A stretch of DNA of 64,000 nucleotides from Pantoea allii. GTDB taxonomy: Bacteria; Pseudomonadota; Gammaproteobacteria; Enterobacterales; Enterobacteriaceae. Every line of letters starts with the position of its first letter. Position 1 is the first letter of the stretch. Made by a program: the position numbers and the translations under genes. This document shows positions 57,035 through 64,000 of the stretch, in pieces. Where the stretch lies: positions 1-64,000 of the forward strand of contig NZ_NTMH01000040.1 in assembly GCF_002307475.1 (NCBI RefSeq), written 5' to 3'. The notes beneath the pieces are model-generated. The model saw only the letters and a program-made list of their open reading frames with translations. It did no database searches and was not told the DNA's origin.

Positions 57035-58507
57035 TCAAACGCTGTCCTGTCGGTAGCGATAACCACCTTCAGGCTGCGCCACAAAATGCAGCCGGTGAGT
57101 AATACATTGGGGAGCATCTTCCGCATGGTGGGACACGAACAGCAACTGGGTTCGTCCTTCACCAATTAAGATATCGACAAAACGTCGCACTAACTGACGA
57201 TTAAGCGGATCTAATCCCTGTAACGGTTCATCAAGTATTAACAGGGTGGGATGTTTAACCAGCGCCCGGGCGATTAACACCAGCCGCTGTTGTCCCCAGG
57301 ATAAACCGTGGAAGGGCATATCGCCCATCGCTGAATCCATCCCCAGCAGCGCCAGCCACTGACGCGCCAGGGCCATTTGTCGATCGGAGACGGCCTGATA
57401 AAGCCCAATAGAGTCAAAAAAGCCGGATAAAATCACGGTGCGCACGTTGGCGCTCACCCGGTAATCAAGATGCAGGCTGCTGCTGACATAGCCAATATGT
57501 TGTTTGATATCCCAGATGGTTTCCCCACTGCCGCGGCGAAGGCCGAACAGGGTTAAATCATTGCTGTAGCCCTGCGGATGATCGCCGGTGACCAGGCTGA
57601 GCAATGTCGATTTGCCCGCGCCGTTTGGCCCAATAATATGCCAGTGCTCACCAGCATTAACCTGCCAGTTAAGCCCGTCAATAATGCGCTGGTCGTTATA
57701 GGACACCACGCCGTTACGCAGGATGACCCGTGGCGCATTATCGGCCAACTGGGGAAGTGCATCCGCGACATCGGCCTCTGGCAGTGCCATCCCGTCCAAC
57801 TGCTCACTGCGTGCCAGCTGTGCGACCAGCGCCTGCGCCAGAATCGCCTCGCGCGGCCCAACGTGCGTCAGGCTGCATTCGGCCAGCACGCCAACCTGGT
57901 CAACATAATCCGGAATATCGTCAAAGCGGTTAAGCACCAGCACCAGGGTAAAATCTGCCTGCTGCAGGTTATTCAGGGTGGCTGTCAGGTTGGCGCGTGA
58001 ATCCACATCCAGACCGTCAAAAGGCTCATCCAGGATCAGCAGGTCAGGCTGCTTCATTAACGCCTGGCACAGCAACGTTTTACGCGTTTCACCCGTTGAC
58101 AGGTATTTAAAACGGCGGTTAAGCAGGCCGGTGATACCAAACTGCGCCGCCAGGTGTTCACAGCGCGTCCTGTCTTTGACCTCATCCTGAATGATTTCAG
58201 CCGTGGTACGGCCGGTGTCATCCTCACCCTCACTCAGCAGATCGGTATTATTTCGTTGCCATTCATCGGCGACCAGCTGTTGAAGTTGCTCCAGAGACAG
58301 GCGGCTGGGACGCTGGAAATCACGCGTAACCTCACCTGACAGCGGCAGTAGCTCACCTGACAGGGCGCGGGCCAGCGACGATTTGCCGCTGCCGTTGGCG
58401 CCAACAAAGGCCCAGCGTTCACCGCGTTGCAGATGAACATCGGCCAGAGACAGCACCCGGGTATCATTAAGATGAAATATGCCTTGCGAAATTTGCAATG
58501 AAGCCAT
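57035..58507 (-). CDS. modF: ModF, ABC-type ATPase protein
   Basis: ModF has two ABC ATPase domains and no membrane part; it accompanies modE in enterics and its role in molybdate use is unclear (it may also have been called PhrA in older literature). The ATG at 58507 gives ASLQISQGIF and 490 residues as in E. coli; upstream codons are unrelated. Walker A motifs are GANGSGKSS and GPNGAGKST, Walker B LLILDEPFDGLD and LLILDEPLQGLD, with signature sequences STGETRK and SWGQQRL. It follows modE by 75 bases. Confidence 0.94.
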   Translation of the reverse strand: MASLQISQGIFHLNDTRVLSLADVHLQRGERWAFVGANGSGKSSLARALSGELLPLSGEVTRDFQRPSRLSLEQLQQLVADEWQRNNTDLLSEGEDDTGRTTAEIIQDEVKDRTRCEHLAAQFGITGLLNRRFKYLSTGETRKTLLCQALMKQPDLLILDEPFDGLDVDSRANLTATLNNLQQADFTLVLVLNRFDDIPDYVDQVGVLAECSLTHVGPREAILAQALVAQLARSEQLDGMALPEADVADALPQLADNAPRVILRNGVVSYNDQRIIDGLNWQVNAGEHWHIIGPNGAGKSTLLSLVTGDHPQGYSNDLTLFGLRRGSGETIWDIKQHIGYVSSSLHLDYRVSANVRTVILSGFFDSIGLYQAVSDRQMALARQWLALLGMDSAMGDMPFHGLSWGQQRLVLIARALVKHPTLLILDEPLQGLDPLNRQLVRRFVDILIGEGRTQLLFVSHHAEDAPQCITHRLHFVAQPEGGYRYRQDSV

Positions 58508-58582
58508 GATTCGTTCCATTTTTTGCAGCGTTAACCGTTGTTTTAGCCACTGCATCGGATGAAGTCAAACCAGGATAACAGA

Positions 58583-59365
58583 TCAACGCAACGACGCGAC
58601 GATGGCATGGCTGGCGCTGAAGCTGGCGATCACGGCGTTGCCGGGCTGCCACTGCCGCCGTTCGATTTCACTGTTATCCAGCGTGGCGCACAGCGTTTCA
58701 CCGCCTGGCAGGCGCATCAGGACTTCACTGACCTGCTCGCCACGCTCGATAGCGCTTATCGTGGCGGCAAGCTGATTCTCCGCCTGAGTGGGTTGAGTAT
58801 GAAGGCTGATCCAGGGGGCTTTGATCAGCACCAGCACCTCTTTACCGCTCTTGAGCTGCAGGCGTTCCGCACTGCGCTCGGTGAGGGCGACCTTGAGCCG
58901 GGTTAGGCCGTCGGAGAGCAGAATGGTCAGGTGCTGCACAACGTGCTGTGCGTCGTTGTCTGTTACCGTGCCAAACAGTTGATTACGCGCGCTGGTTTGC
59001 AACGAAGCGCGGGCGATAGCGGCCAGCAGGCTGTCCAGCGGCAGGCTGTCCTGCTGCAAAGCATCAAAGGCATGTTGCTGAATCTTTTCCATCAAACCAA
59101 ACAGCTGAACCAGGCGCTCGCCATAGCGGGTTAACTGCGCGCCGCCGCCGCCTTTTCCGCCGGTTGCGCGCGCCACGATTTCCTGTTCAGCCAGCTGGTT
59201 CATCTCGTTGATGGCATCCCAGGCGCTCTTGTAACTGATGCCCGCCAGTTTCGCCCCCTGGCTGATCGAACCGGTTTGCTGCACGCGTTTTAGCAGTTCA
59301 ATGCGGCGTGGATCGGCAAACAGTTTTTGCTGCAGGCGGATATGAAGGGTGAGTTCGGCTTGCAT
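58583..59365 (-). CDS. modE: ModE, molybdate-responsive regulator
   Basis: ModE represses modABC and activates molybdoenzyme genes when it binds molybdate. The 260 residues have an N-terminal winged helix (about 1-110, QTGSISQGAKLAGISYKSAWDAIN) and two C-terminal Mop/Di-Mop domains (about 125-260; SARNQLFGTV and KAPWISLH). It is divergent from acrZ and transcribed with modF. E. coli ModE has 262 residues. Confidence 0.95.
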   Translation of the reverse strand: MQAELTLHIRLQQKLFADPRRIELLKRVQQTGSISQGAKLAGISYKSAWDAINEMNQLAEQEIVARATGGKGGGGAQLTRYGERLVQLFGLMEKIQQHAFDALQQDSLPLDSLLAAIARASLQTSARNQLFGTVTDNDAQHVVQHLTILLSDGLTRLKVALTERSAERLQLKSGKEVLVLIKAPWISLHTQPTQAENQLAATISAIERGEQVSEVLMRLPGGETLCATLDNSEIERRQWQPGNAVIASFSASHAIVASLR

Positions 59366-59506
59366 GGTGGCTCCGGCAAAGAGTGAATCGCGTTATCGGG
59401 CAGATGATAGCGAGCTTTCCGTCTCAAAGTAAAAGCACGAAAAGGACTGCGCAAAATTTTACTGAGCCGTTACAATCCCATCTTTATACGCAAAGTGGGA
59501 CTTTCC

Positions 59507-59662
59507 ATGCTGGAACTTATTAAAAGCCTCGCCGTGGCGGTGATCATGGTACCTGTGGTTATGGCAATCATGTTAGGCCTGATTTACGGCCTGGGTGAAG
59601 TGTTCAACCTCATCTCTAAAACGGGTCGCCGCGACGATAACAAGACCCGCTCTCAGCATTAA
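59507..59662 (+). CDS. acrZ: AcrZ, small AcrB-binding membrane protein
   Basis: AcrZ is a single-span peptide that binds AcrB and alters drug specificity of AcrAB-TolC. The 51-residue frame begins [19 protein letters not shown] and continues [20 protein letters not shown], nearly the E. coli sequence (49 residues), with a more charged tail ([11 protein letters not shown]). It lies between modE and modA, as in E. coli, and ends in its own terminator. Confidence 0.93.
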   Translation: MLELIKSLAVAVIMVPVVMAIMLGLIYGLGEVFNLISKTGRRDDNKTRSQH

Positions 59663-59670
59663 TTCTCCTG

Positions 59671-59704
59671 CAACGTCCGCCTCAGCGCGGACGTTGTGGT
59701 TTTT
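59671..59704 (+). terminator. Terminator of acrZ
   Basis: CAACGTCCGC and GCGGACGTTG form a 10-bp stem with a 6-base loop; TGGTTTTT follows. Confidence 0.8.
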
Positions 59705-59761
59705 ACCCCGCATCACGTCTCCTCTCCGCTTTTGCTAATTTGGTCCTGGTGTCAGATAATG

Positions 59762-59785
59762 CGTTGTATTATCCGATATATAACG
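59762..59785 (+). promoter_or_regulatory. ModE operator over the modABC promoter
   Basis: CGTTGTAT, 8 bases, ATATAACG is a near-perfect palindrome of the ModE type (CGTTATAT-N8-ATATAACG in E. coli). It contains TATTAT, a likely -10, so bound ModE-molybdate blocks RNA polymerase. It lies 18 bases before modA. Confidence 0.82.
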
Positions 59786-59802
59786 ATCACTGGAGAGAAA
59801 TC

Positions 59803-60576
59803 ATGCGTTTCGCATTTTATCGTTTGAGTATGGCGGCAGTATTGACGGTTTCCCTGAGCAGCCAGGCGCTGGCCGCCGAAAAAGTTACTGTTTTTGCCGC
59901 CGCTTCATTAACCAACGCGCTGGAAGAGATAGCCGCACAGTACAAAAAAGCGCACGGCACGGAGGTGGTGTCATCTTTTGCTTCTTCTTCTGTGCTGGCG
60001 CGTCAGATTGAGCAGGGCGCGCCAGCCGATCTGTTTATCTCAGCCGATCAGCAGTGGATGGACGATGCCGTTGCCAAAAAAAGTATGATCGACACCACCC
60101 GTTATACGCTGCTGGGTAATGATTTGGTGCTGATTGCACCGCGCAGCGACGGTGCCAAGCCGGTGACGATTAACGATAACACCAACTGGAAAAGCCTGCT
60201 GAAAGGTGAACGCCTGGCCGTGGGCGACCCTGATCATGTACCGGCCGGCATCTATGCCAAAGAGGCGCTGCAGAAACTGGGTGCCTGGTCTTCCCTGTCC
60301 CCGTCACTGGCGCGCGCCAATAATGTGCGTGCCGCACTGGCACTGGTCGAGCGTAATGAAACCCCGTACGGCATTGTTTACGGCTCAGATGCTGTGGCCA
60401 GTAAAAAAGTCCAGGTGGTGGGCACCTTTCCGGAAGACAGTCACAAACCGGTCGAATATCCTGTGGCGATTGTTAAAGATCGCGACAACGCGGCCGTTAA
60501 GGCTTTCTATAACTACCTGAAAGGGCCGGAAGCGGCCGCAGTGTTCAAACAATACGGATTCACGCCTAAAAAATGA
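59803..60576 (+). CDS. modA: Molybdate-binding periplasmic protein
   Basis: ModA captures molybdate in the periplasm for the ModBC importer. ATG at 59803 with GGAGAG upstream gives a signal peptide (FAFYRLSMAAVLTVSLSSQALA, cleavage near residue 24) and 257 residues. FAAASLTNALEEIAAQYK and PADLFISADQQWMD are oxyanion-site regions. Overlaps modB by 4 bases. Confidence 0.96.
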   Translation: MRFAFYRLSMAAVLTVSLSSQALAAEKVTVFAAASLTNALEEIAAQYKKAHGTEVVSSFASSSVLARQIEQGAPADLFISADQQWMDDAVAKKSMIDTTRYTLLGNDLVLIAPRSDGAKPVTINDNTNWKSLLKGERLAVGDPDHVPAGIYAKEALQKLGAWSSLSPSLARANNVRAALALVERNETPYGIVYGSDAVASKKVQVVGTFPEDSHKPVEYPVAIVKDRDNAAVKAFYNYLKGPEAAAVFKQYGFTPKK

Positions 60577-61262
60577 TACTCAGCGATGTTGAATGGCAGG
60601 CGGTCATGCTCAGTCTGCAGGTGTCAGGCATAGCCGTGCTGTGCAGTCTGCCATTCGGTATCCTGATGGCATGGGTGCTGGTACGTTGCCGCTTCCCCGG
60701 CAAAGCCATCCTCGACAGTGTGATCCACTTACCCCTGGTGCTGCCACCGGTGGTGGTGGGTTATCTGTTGCTGATAGGTCTGGGCCGACGCGGCATCATC
60801 GGTGAAAAACTGTATGACTGGTTTGGCTTTAGCTTCGCGTTCAGCTGGCGTGGAGCGGCGCTGGCCTCGGCGGTGATTGCCTTTCCACTCATGGTGCGGG
60901 CCATTCGTCTGGCGCTGGAGGCGGTGGATATCCGGCTGGAGCAGGCGGCGCGGACGTTAGGTGCCGGGCGCTGGCGGGTTTTTTTTACCATTACGCTGCC
61001 CTTAACCCTGCCCGGTATCATCGTCGGTACGGTGCTGGCCTTTGCCCGTTCCCTTGGCGAGTTTGGTGCCACTATCACCTTTGTGTCTAACATTCCTGGC
61101 GAAACCCGCACGATTCCCCTGGCCATGTATACGCTGATTGAAACGCCGGGTGCCGAAGGCGCCGCCGCACGTCTGTGCGTGATCGCGATCGTTCTGGCGC
61201 TGGCCTCGTTACTGATTTCTGAATGGCTGGCGCAGTGGGGCCGGAAACGGATGGGCTCCTGA
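60573..61262 (+). CDS. modB: Molybdate ABC transporter permease
   Basis: ModB is the membrane channel of the molybdate importer. The 229 residues hold about five helices and the EAA loop ([27 protein letters not shown]) that contacts ModC. It overlaps modA by 4 bases and modC by 1. Confidence 0.96.
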   Translation: MILSDVEWQAVMLSLQVSGIAVLCSLPFGILMAWVLVRCRFPGKAILDSVIHLPLVLPPVVVGYLLLIGLGRRGIIGEKLYDWFGFSFAFSWRGAALASAVIAFPLMVRAIRLALEAVDIRLEQAARTLGAGRWRVFFTITLPLTLPGIIVGTVLAFARSLGEFGATITFVSNIPGETRTIPLAMYTLIETPGAEGAAARLCVIAIVLALASLLISEWLAQWGRKRMGS

Positions 61263-62320
61263 TGCTGACGCTTAATTTTGCTCAACGGCTGGGCGAACAC
61301 CAGCTTGAGATTGACGTGACGATTCCCGCCAGCGGCATCACCGCGATATTCGGCGTATCCGGTGCGGGCAAGACCTCATTGATTAATGCCATCGGCGGCT
61401 TAACCCGGCCCCAGCGTGGACGCATTCAGCTTAATGACCGGATACTGTTCGATGCAGAACAGCAGGTCGCCTTGCCGCCGGAAAAGCGCAACATTGGTTA
61501 TGTTTTTCAGGACGCACGGCTGTTTCCGCACTACAGCGTGCGGGGCAATTTACGCTACGGCCTCTCGACCAGTATGAAAAGCCAGTTCGATTCGCTGGTG
61601 GCGTTATTAGGCCTTAACCCCTTACTGAACCGTTTCCCGCTGTCGCTCTCGGGCGGAGAAAAGCAGCGCGTTGCCATCGGACGCGCCTTGCTCAGCGCAC
61701 CCGACATCCTGCTCATGGATGAACCGCTGGCGTCACTGGATTTGCCGCGTAAGCGTGAGCTGATGCCTTACCTGCAGACGCTGGCGAAGCAGGTCGATAT
61801 TCCCGTGTTGTATGTTTCCCATAGCCTGGAGGAGATACTGCAGCTGGCGGATAACGTGCTGGTGCTGGATGAGGGAAAGGTAAAAGCCTTTGGTCCCCTG
61901 GAACGCGTCTGGAGCAGCAGCGCGATGCGGCCATGGCTGCCCGCAAGCGATCTGACCAGTGTGCTGCGGGTGCAGGTACTGGAGCATCATCCGGACTATC
62001 CCATGTCGGCGCTGTCTCTGGGCGATCAACATATCTGGGTCAGCCGGGTCAATTTGCCGGTTAAATCGCCGTTGCGGATACGCATTGCCTCGGCGGATGT
62101 TTCACTGACGCTGCAACCCGCGCAAAACAGCTCCATCCGAAATGTGCTGCCTGCGCAGGTCGTCGAGCTTATTGAGGTAGGCGATCAGGTTGAAGTGAAG
62201 CTGCGTATTGGCATCAGTGAGCTGTGGGCGCGTATCTCGCCCTGGGCGCGCGACGAGCTTAATATCCGGCCCCAACAGTGGCTGTATGCGCAGATTAAAA
62301 GCGTGTCGGTCACGACCTGA
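61262..62320 (+). CDS. modC: Molybdate ABC transporter ATPase
   Basis: ModC drives molybdate import. ATG at 61262 overlaps the modB stop; it gives 352 residues, the E. coli length (an upstream ATG at 61223 lies inside modB). Walker [11 protein letters not shown]-loop FQDARLFPH, signature [15 protein letters not shown] and Walker [12 protein letters not shown] are followed by a C-terminal Mop-like regulatory domain (about 280-352). Confidence 0.96.
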   Translation: MLTLNFAQRLGEHQLEIDVTIPASGITAIFGVSGAGKTSLINAIGGLTRPQRGRIQLNDRILFDAEQQVALPPEKRNIGYVFQDARLFPHYSVRGNLRYGLSTSMKSQFDSLVALLGLNPLLNRFPLSLSGGEKQRVAIGRALLSAPDILLMDEPLASLDLPRKRELMPYLQTLAKQVDIPVLYVSHSLEEILQLADNVLVLDEGKVKAFGPLERVWSSSAMRPWLPASDLTSVLRVQVLEHHPDYPMSALSLGDQHIWVSRVNLPVKSPLRIRIASADVSLTLQPAQNSSIRNVLPAQVVELIEVGDQVEVKLRIGISELWARISPWARDELNIRPQQWLYAQIKSVSVTT

Positions 62321-62323
62321 GGT

Positions 62324-62350
62324 GCCCGGTGGCATGTTGTCTCACCGGGG
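62324..62350. terminator. Inverted repeat between modC and ybhA
   Basis: CCCGGTG and CACCGGG form a 7-bp stem with an 11-base loop between the convergent genes. No clear T-run follows. Confidence 0.4.
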
Positions 62351-62356
62351 CAGACA

Positions 62357-63178
62357 TCATGACAGAACGTGCTGATAAAGCGTGTCGGCGATACCGGTTT
62401 CAAGGTTGGTGCCAGTCACCATTTTTGCCCGCGACTTAATGACGTCGTCCGCATTGCCCATTGCCACGCCCAGCCCGACGTTTTCCAGCATGCTCAGGTC
62501 GTTGTAGTTATCGCCAAACGCAATCACGTCATCCATCGTCAGCCCCACAGATTCGACCCACTGCGCCAGACGCTTCCCTTTGCTGTTGCCGCCGCGCGCA
62601 ACGTCAACCTGATCGTGCCATGACCACTCGCAGGCCAGCCCCAGTTCGGCTTCTGCGCGCTGGGCAAACTGCTGCAGTTCTGCGGTGTTCTCGTGGGAAA
62701 GGGCAAACTTCCAGATCGACTGCGCCTCTTTGGCGGCCTGCGCCAGGCTGTCCACCTGCGTAAATACGGGGCGCTGGTGCGGCGGGAGCGATTCACTCCA
62801 CTTCAGCGTGCGAATCACATGACCGGTCGGGGTTTGATACAGCATCGCATCGTCCACATACAGCAGGCCGTGAATCTGATGTTCGTCCAGCATCTCAATC
62901 ACGCGTAGCGCAACCTGCGCATCCAGCGGGTCAGAAGCCAGCACTTTTTTGGCCGGATAGTCATACAGATAGGTGCCATTACAGCAGATGGCGGGCGTAT
63001 CCAGATTTAAGGCCTGATAGAAAGGATGAATGGCGCAGTGGTGACGTCCGGTCACGATAATCACCTTGACGCCAGCCTTGCGCGCTTGCGTAATCGCTTC
63101 CACGGATTGTGGCAGAATGGTTTTCGTCGGGGTCAACAGCGTGCCGTCAAGGTCGAGGGCGATTACACGATAGCTCAT
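62357..63178 (-). CDS. ybhA: HAD-superfamily pyridoxal phosphate phosphatase YbhA
   Basis: YbhA is a HAD hydrolase of the Cof subfamily with phosphatase activity on pyridoxal phosphate and sugar phosphates. The ATG at 63178 gives MSYRVIALDLDGTLL and 273 residues (E. coli 272). Motif I DLDGT (nucleophile D9), motif II VTGRHH, motif III K in GGNSKGKRL and motif IV GDNYNDLSML are all present. The start used lies 4 codons inside the longest frame. Confidence 0.92.
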   Translation of the reverse strand: MSYRVIALDLDGTLLTPTKTILPQSVEAITQARKAGVKVIIVTGRHHCAIHPFYQALNLDTPAICCNGTYLYDYPAKKVLASDPLDAQVALRVIEMLDEHQIHGLLYVDDAMLYQTPTGHVIRTLKWSESLPPHQRPVFTQVDSLAQAAKEAQSIWKFALSHENTAELQQFAQRAEAELGLACEWSWHDQVDVARGGNSKGKRLAQWVESVGLTMDDVIAFGDNYNDLSMLENVGLGVAMGNADDVIKSRAKMVTGTNLETGIADTLYQHVLS

Positions 63179-63333
63179 TAATCCTCTCATCGGAATGGGT
63201 TAGCAGAGCAGCAAGTCTACACCCGACCTGGGTACGGAAACAAAAATCAGGGCACAAATCATTCCAGCGAGACAGAAAAAAACGCGCTACAGTGACCTGC
63301 AGAACAACATGAGTCAGCGAAAAAGGAGAATAC

Positions 63334-64000
63334 ATGAAGCAAGTTGTCTACACCGCCAGTCCTGAGAGTCAACAAATCCATGTCTGGCAGTTGAATGAAG
63401 ATGGCACCTTGACGCTACTACAGGTTACGGACGTTGCGGGTCAGGTTCAGCCTATGGTGGTGAGTCCGAAAAAAGATTTCTTGTATGTAGGCGTGCGTCC
63501 CGACTTCCGCGTACTGGCGTTTCGCATCGCCCCGGACGGCACGCTGACCGAAGCCGGACAGGCACCGCTGCCGGGAAGCCCGACCCATATCTCCACCGAC
63601 CATGCTGGCCGGTTCCTGTTTTGTGGTTCCTATAACGATGCGTGCGTCAGTATCAGCCCAATAGGCGAGGACGGCGTGCCACAGGCACCGAGCCAGGTGA
63701 TTGACGGTCTGGCGGGATGCCACTCCGCCAACATCGACAATGCCGATCGCACGTTGTACGTACCTGCGCTGAAGCAGGATCGCATCTGCCTGTTTGATCT
63801 TGGCGCTGACGGTCAGTTAACCCCGCATGCACAAGAGCAGGTCACGACGGCGGAAGGGGCCGGGCCGCGGCACATGGCGTTTCATGCCAACGGACAGTAC
63901 GCCTACAGCGTCAATGAACTCAACAGCACGGTCGAGGTCTGGGCGCTGAACAATGCGCATGGCAAGGTCGAGTCGGTGCAAACGCTGGATATCATGCCGC
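63334..64000 (+). CDS. pgl: 6-phosphogluconolactonase (3' end beyond the window)
   Basis: Pgl (YbhE) hydrolyses 6-phosphogluconolactone in the pentose phosphate pathway. The visible 222 residues form the first four blades of a seven-bladed propeller ([61 protein letters not shown]). GGAG precedes the ATG. About 110 codons should follow the window end. It is divergent from ybhA. Confidence 0.95.
   Translation, partial: MKQVVYTASPESQQIHVWQLNEDGTLTLLQVTDVAGQVQPMVVSPKKDFLYVGVRPDFRVLAFRIAPDGTLTEAGQAPLPGSPTHISTDHAGRFLFCGSYNDACVSISPIGEDGVPQAPSQVIDGLAGCHSANIDNADRTLYVPALKQDRICLFDLGADGQLTPHAQEQVTTAEGAGPRHMAFHANGQYAYSVNELNSTVEVWALNNAHGKVESVQTLDIMP

Overview
The window is a chromosomal segment of an enteric gamma-proteobacterium. 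Gene order (fur-fldA-ybfE-ybfF-seqA-pgm, ybfA, ybgA-phrB-ybgI-pxpBCA, nei, gltA-sdhCDAB-sucABCD, cydABX-ybgE, ybgC-tolQRAB-pal-cpoB, lysine tRNAs, nadA-pnuC-zitB, aroG-gpmA-gal, modF-modE-acrZ-modABC, ybhA-pgl) follows the 15-17 minute region of Escherichia coli. Several departures (no kdpFABCD, galE or mng genes; an EvgSA-like pair beside zitB; a 5-oxoproline transporter in the pxp operon; an IS3-group element) fit a plant- or environment-associated member of Enterobacterales such as Pantoea or another Erwiniaceae. The genus is inferred from the look of the genes, not from a search.

Layout. 1-1315: complete IS3-family insertion sequence. 1.5-5.4 kb: small SnoaL/DUF4440-like protein, fur, fldA, ybfE, ybfF, seqA. 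5.4-8.3 kb: pgm, an orphan kdpE, ybfA. 8.4-11.6 kb: a two-domain YbgA/RudS-type protein, DNA photolyase and YbgI. 11.6-18 kb: 5-oxoproline operon (pxpBCA, DUF969/DUF979 transporter pair, pcp), then nei and a GNAT acetyltransferase. 18-30 kb: TCA cycle block, gltA divergent from sdhCDAB-sucABCD. 30-33.4 kb: cytochrome bd oxidase. 33.5-39.2 kb: Tol-Pal envelope system. 39.3-40.2 kb: three identical tRNA-Lys genes followed by a 176-bp tandem repeat whose units each begin with the last 19 nt of the tRNA. 40.2-44.3 kb: a chemoreceptor and a divergent alkylation-repair pair (AdaA-AlkA fusion and Ogt) sharing a 15-bp inverted repeat. 44.4-51.3 kb: nadA, pnuC, zitB, an EvgS/EvgA-like two-component system, ybgS. 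51.5-57 kb: aroG, gpmA and a galTKM operon without galE. 57-62.3 kb: modF-modE, acrZ and modABC. 62.3-64 kb: ybhA and the start of pgl, cut by the window end.

How the genes work together. Most of the window is conserved core: central carbon flow (pgm, gpmA, gltA, sdh, suc, pgl), respiration (cyd), envelope integrity (tol-pal), metal handling (fur, mod, zitB) and NAD supply (nadA, pnuC). The parts most worth a second look are the tRNA-Lys tail repeats, whose variation sits almost wholly in hairpin loops and whose layout recalls the E. coli tyrT/rtT locus; the paired operator-like arms between alkA and ogt; the two-component system whose last gene overlaps zitB; the stranded kdpE; and the light- or tRNA-related ybgA-phrB pair. 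All gene calls rest on recognising protein families by eye; no database search was run.
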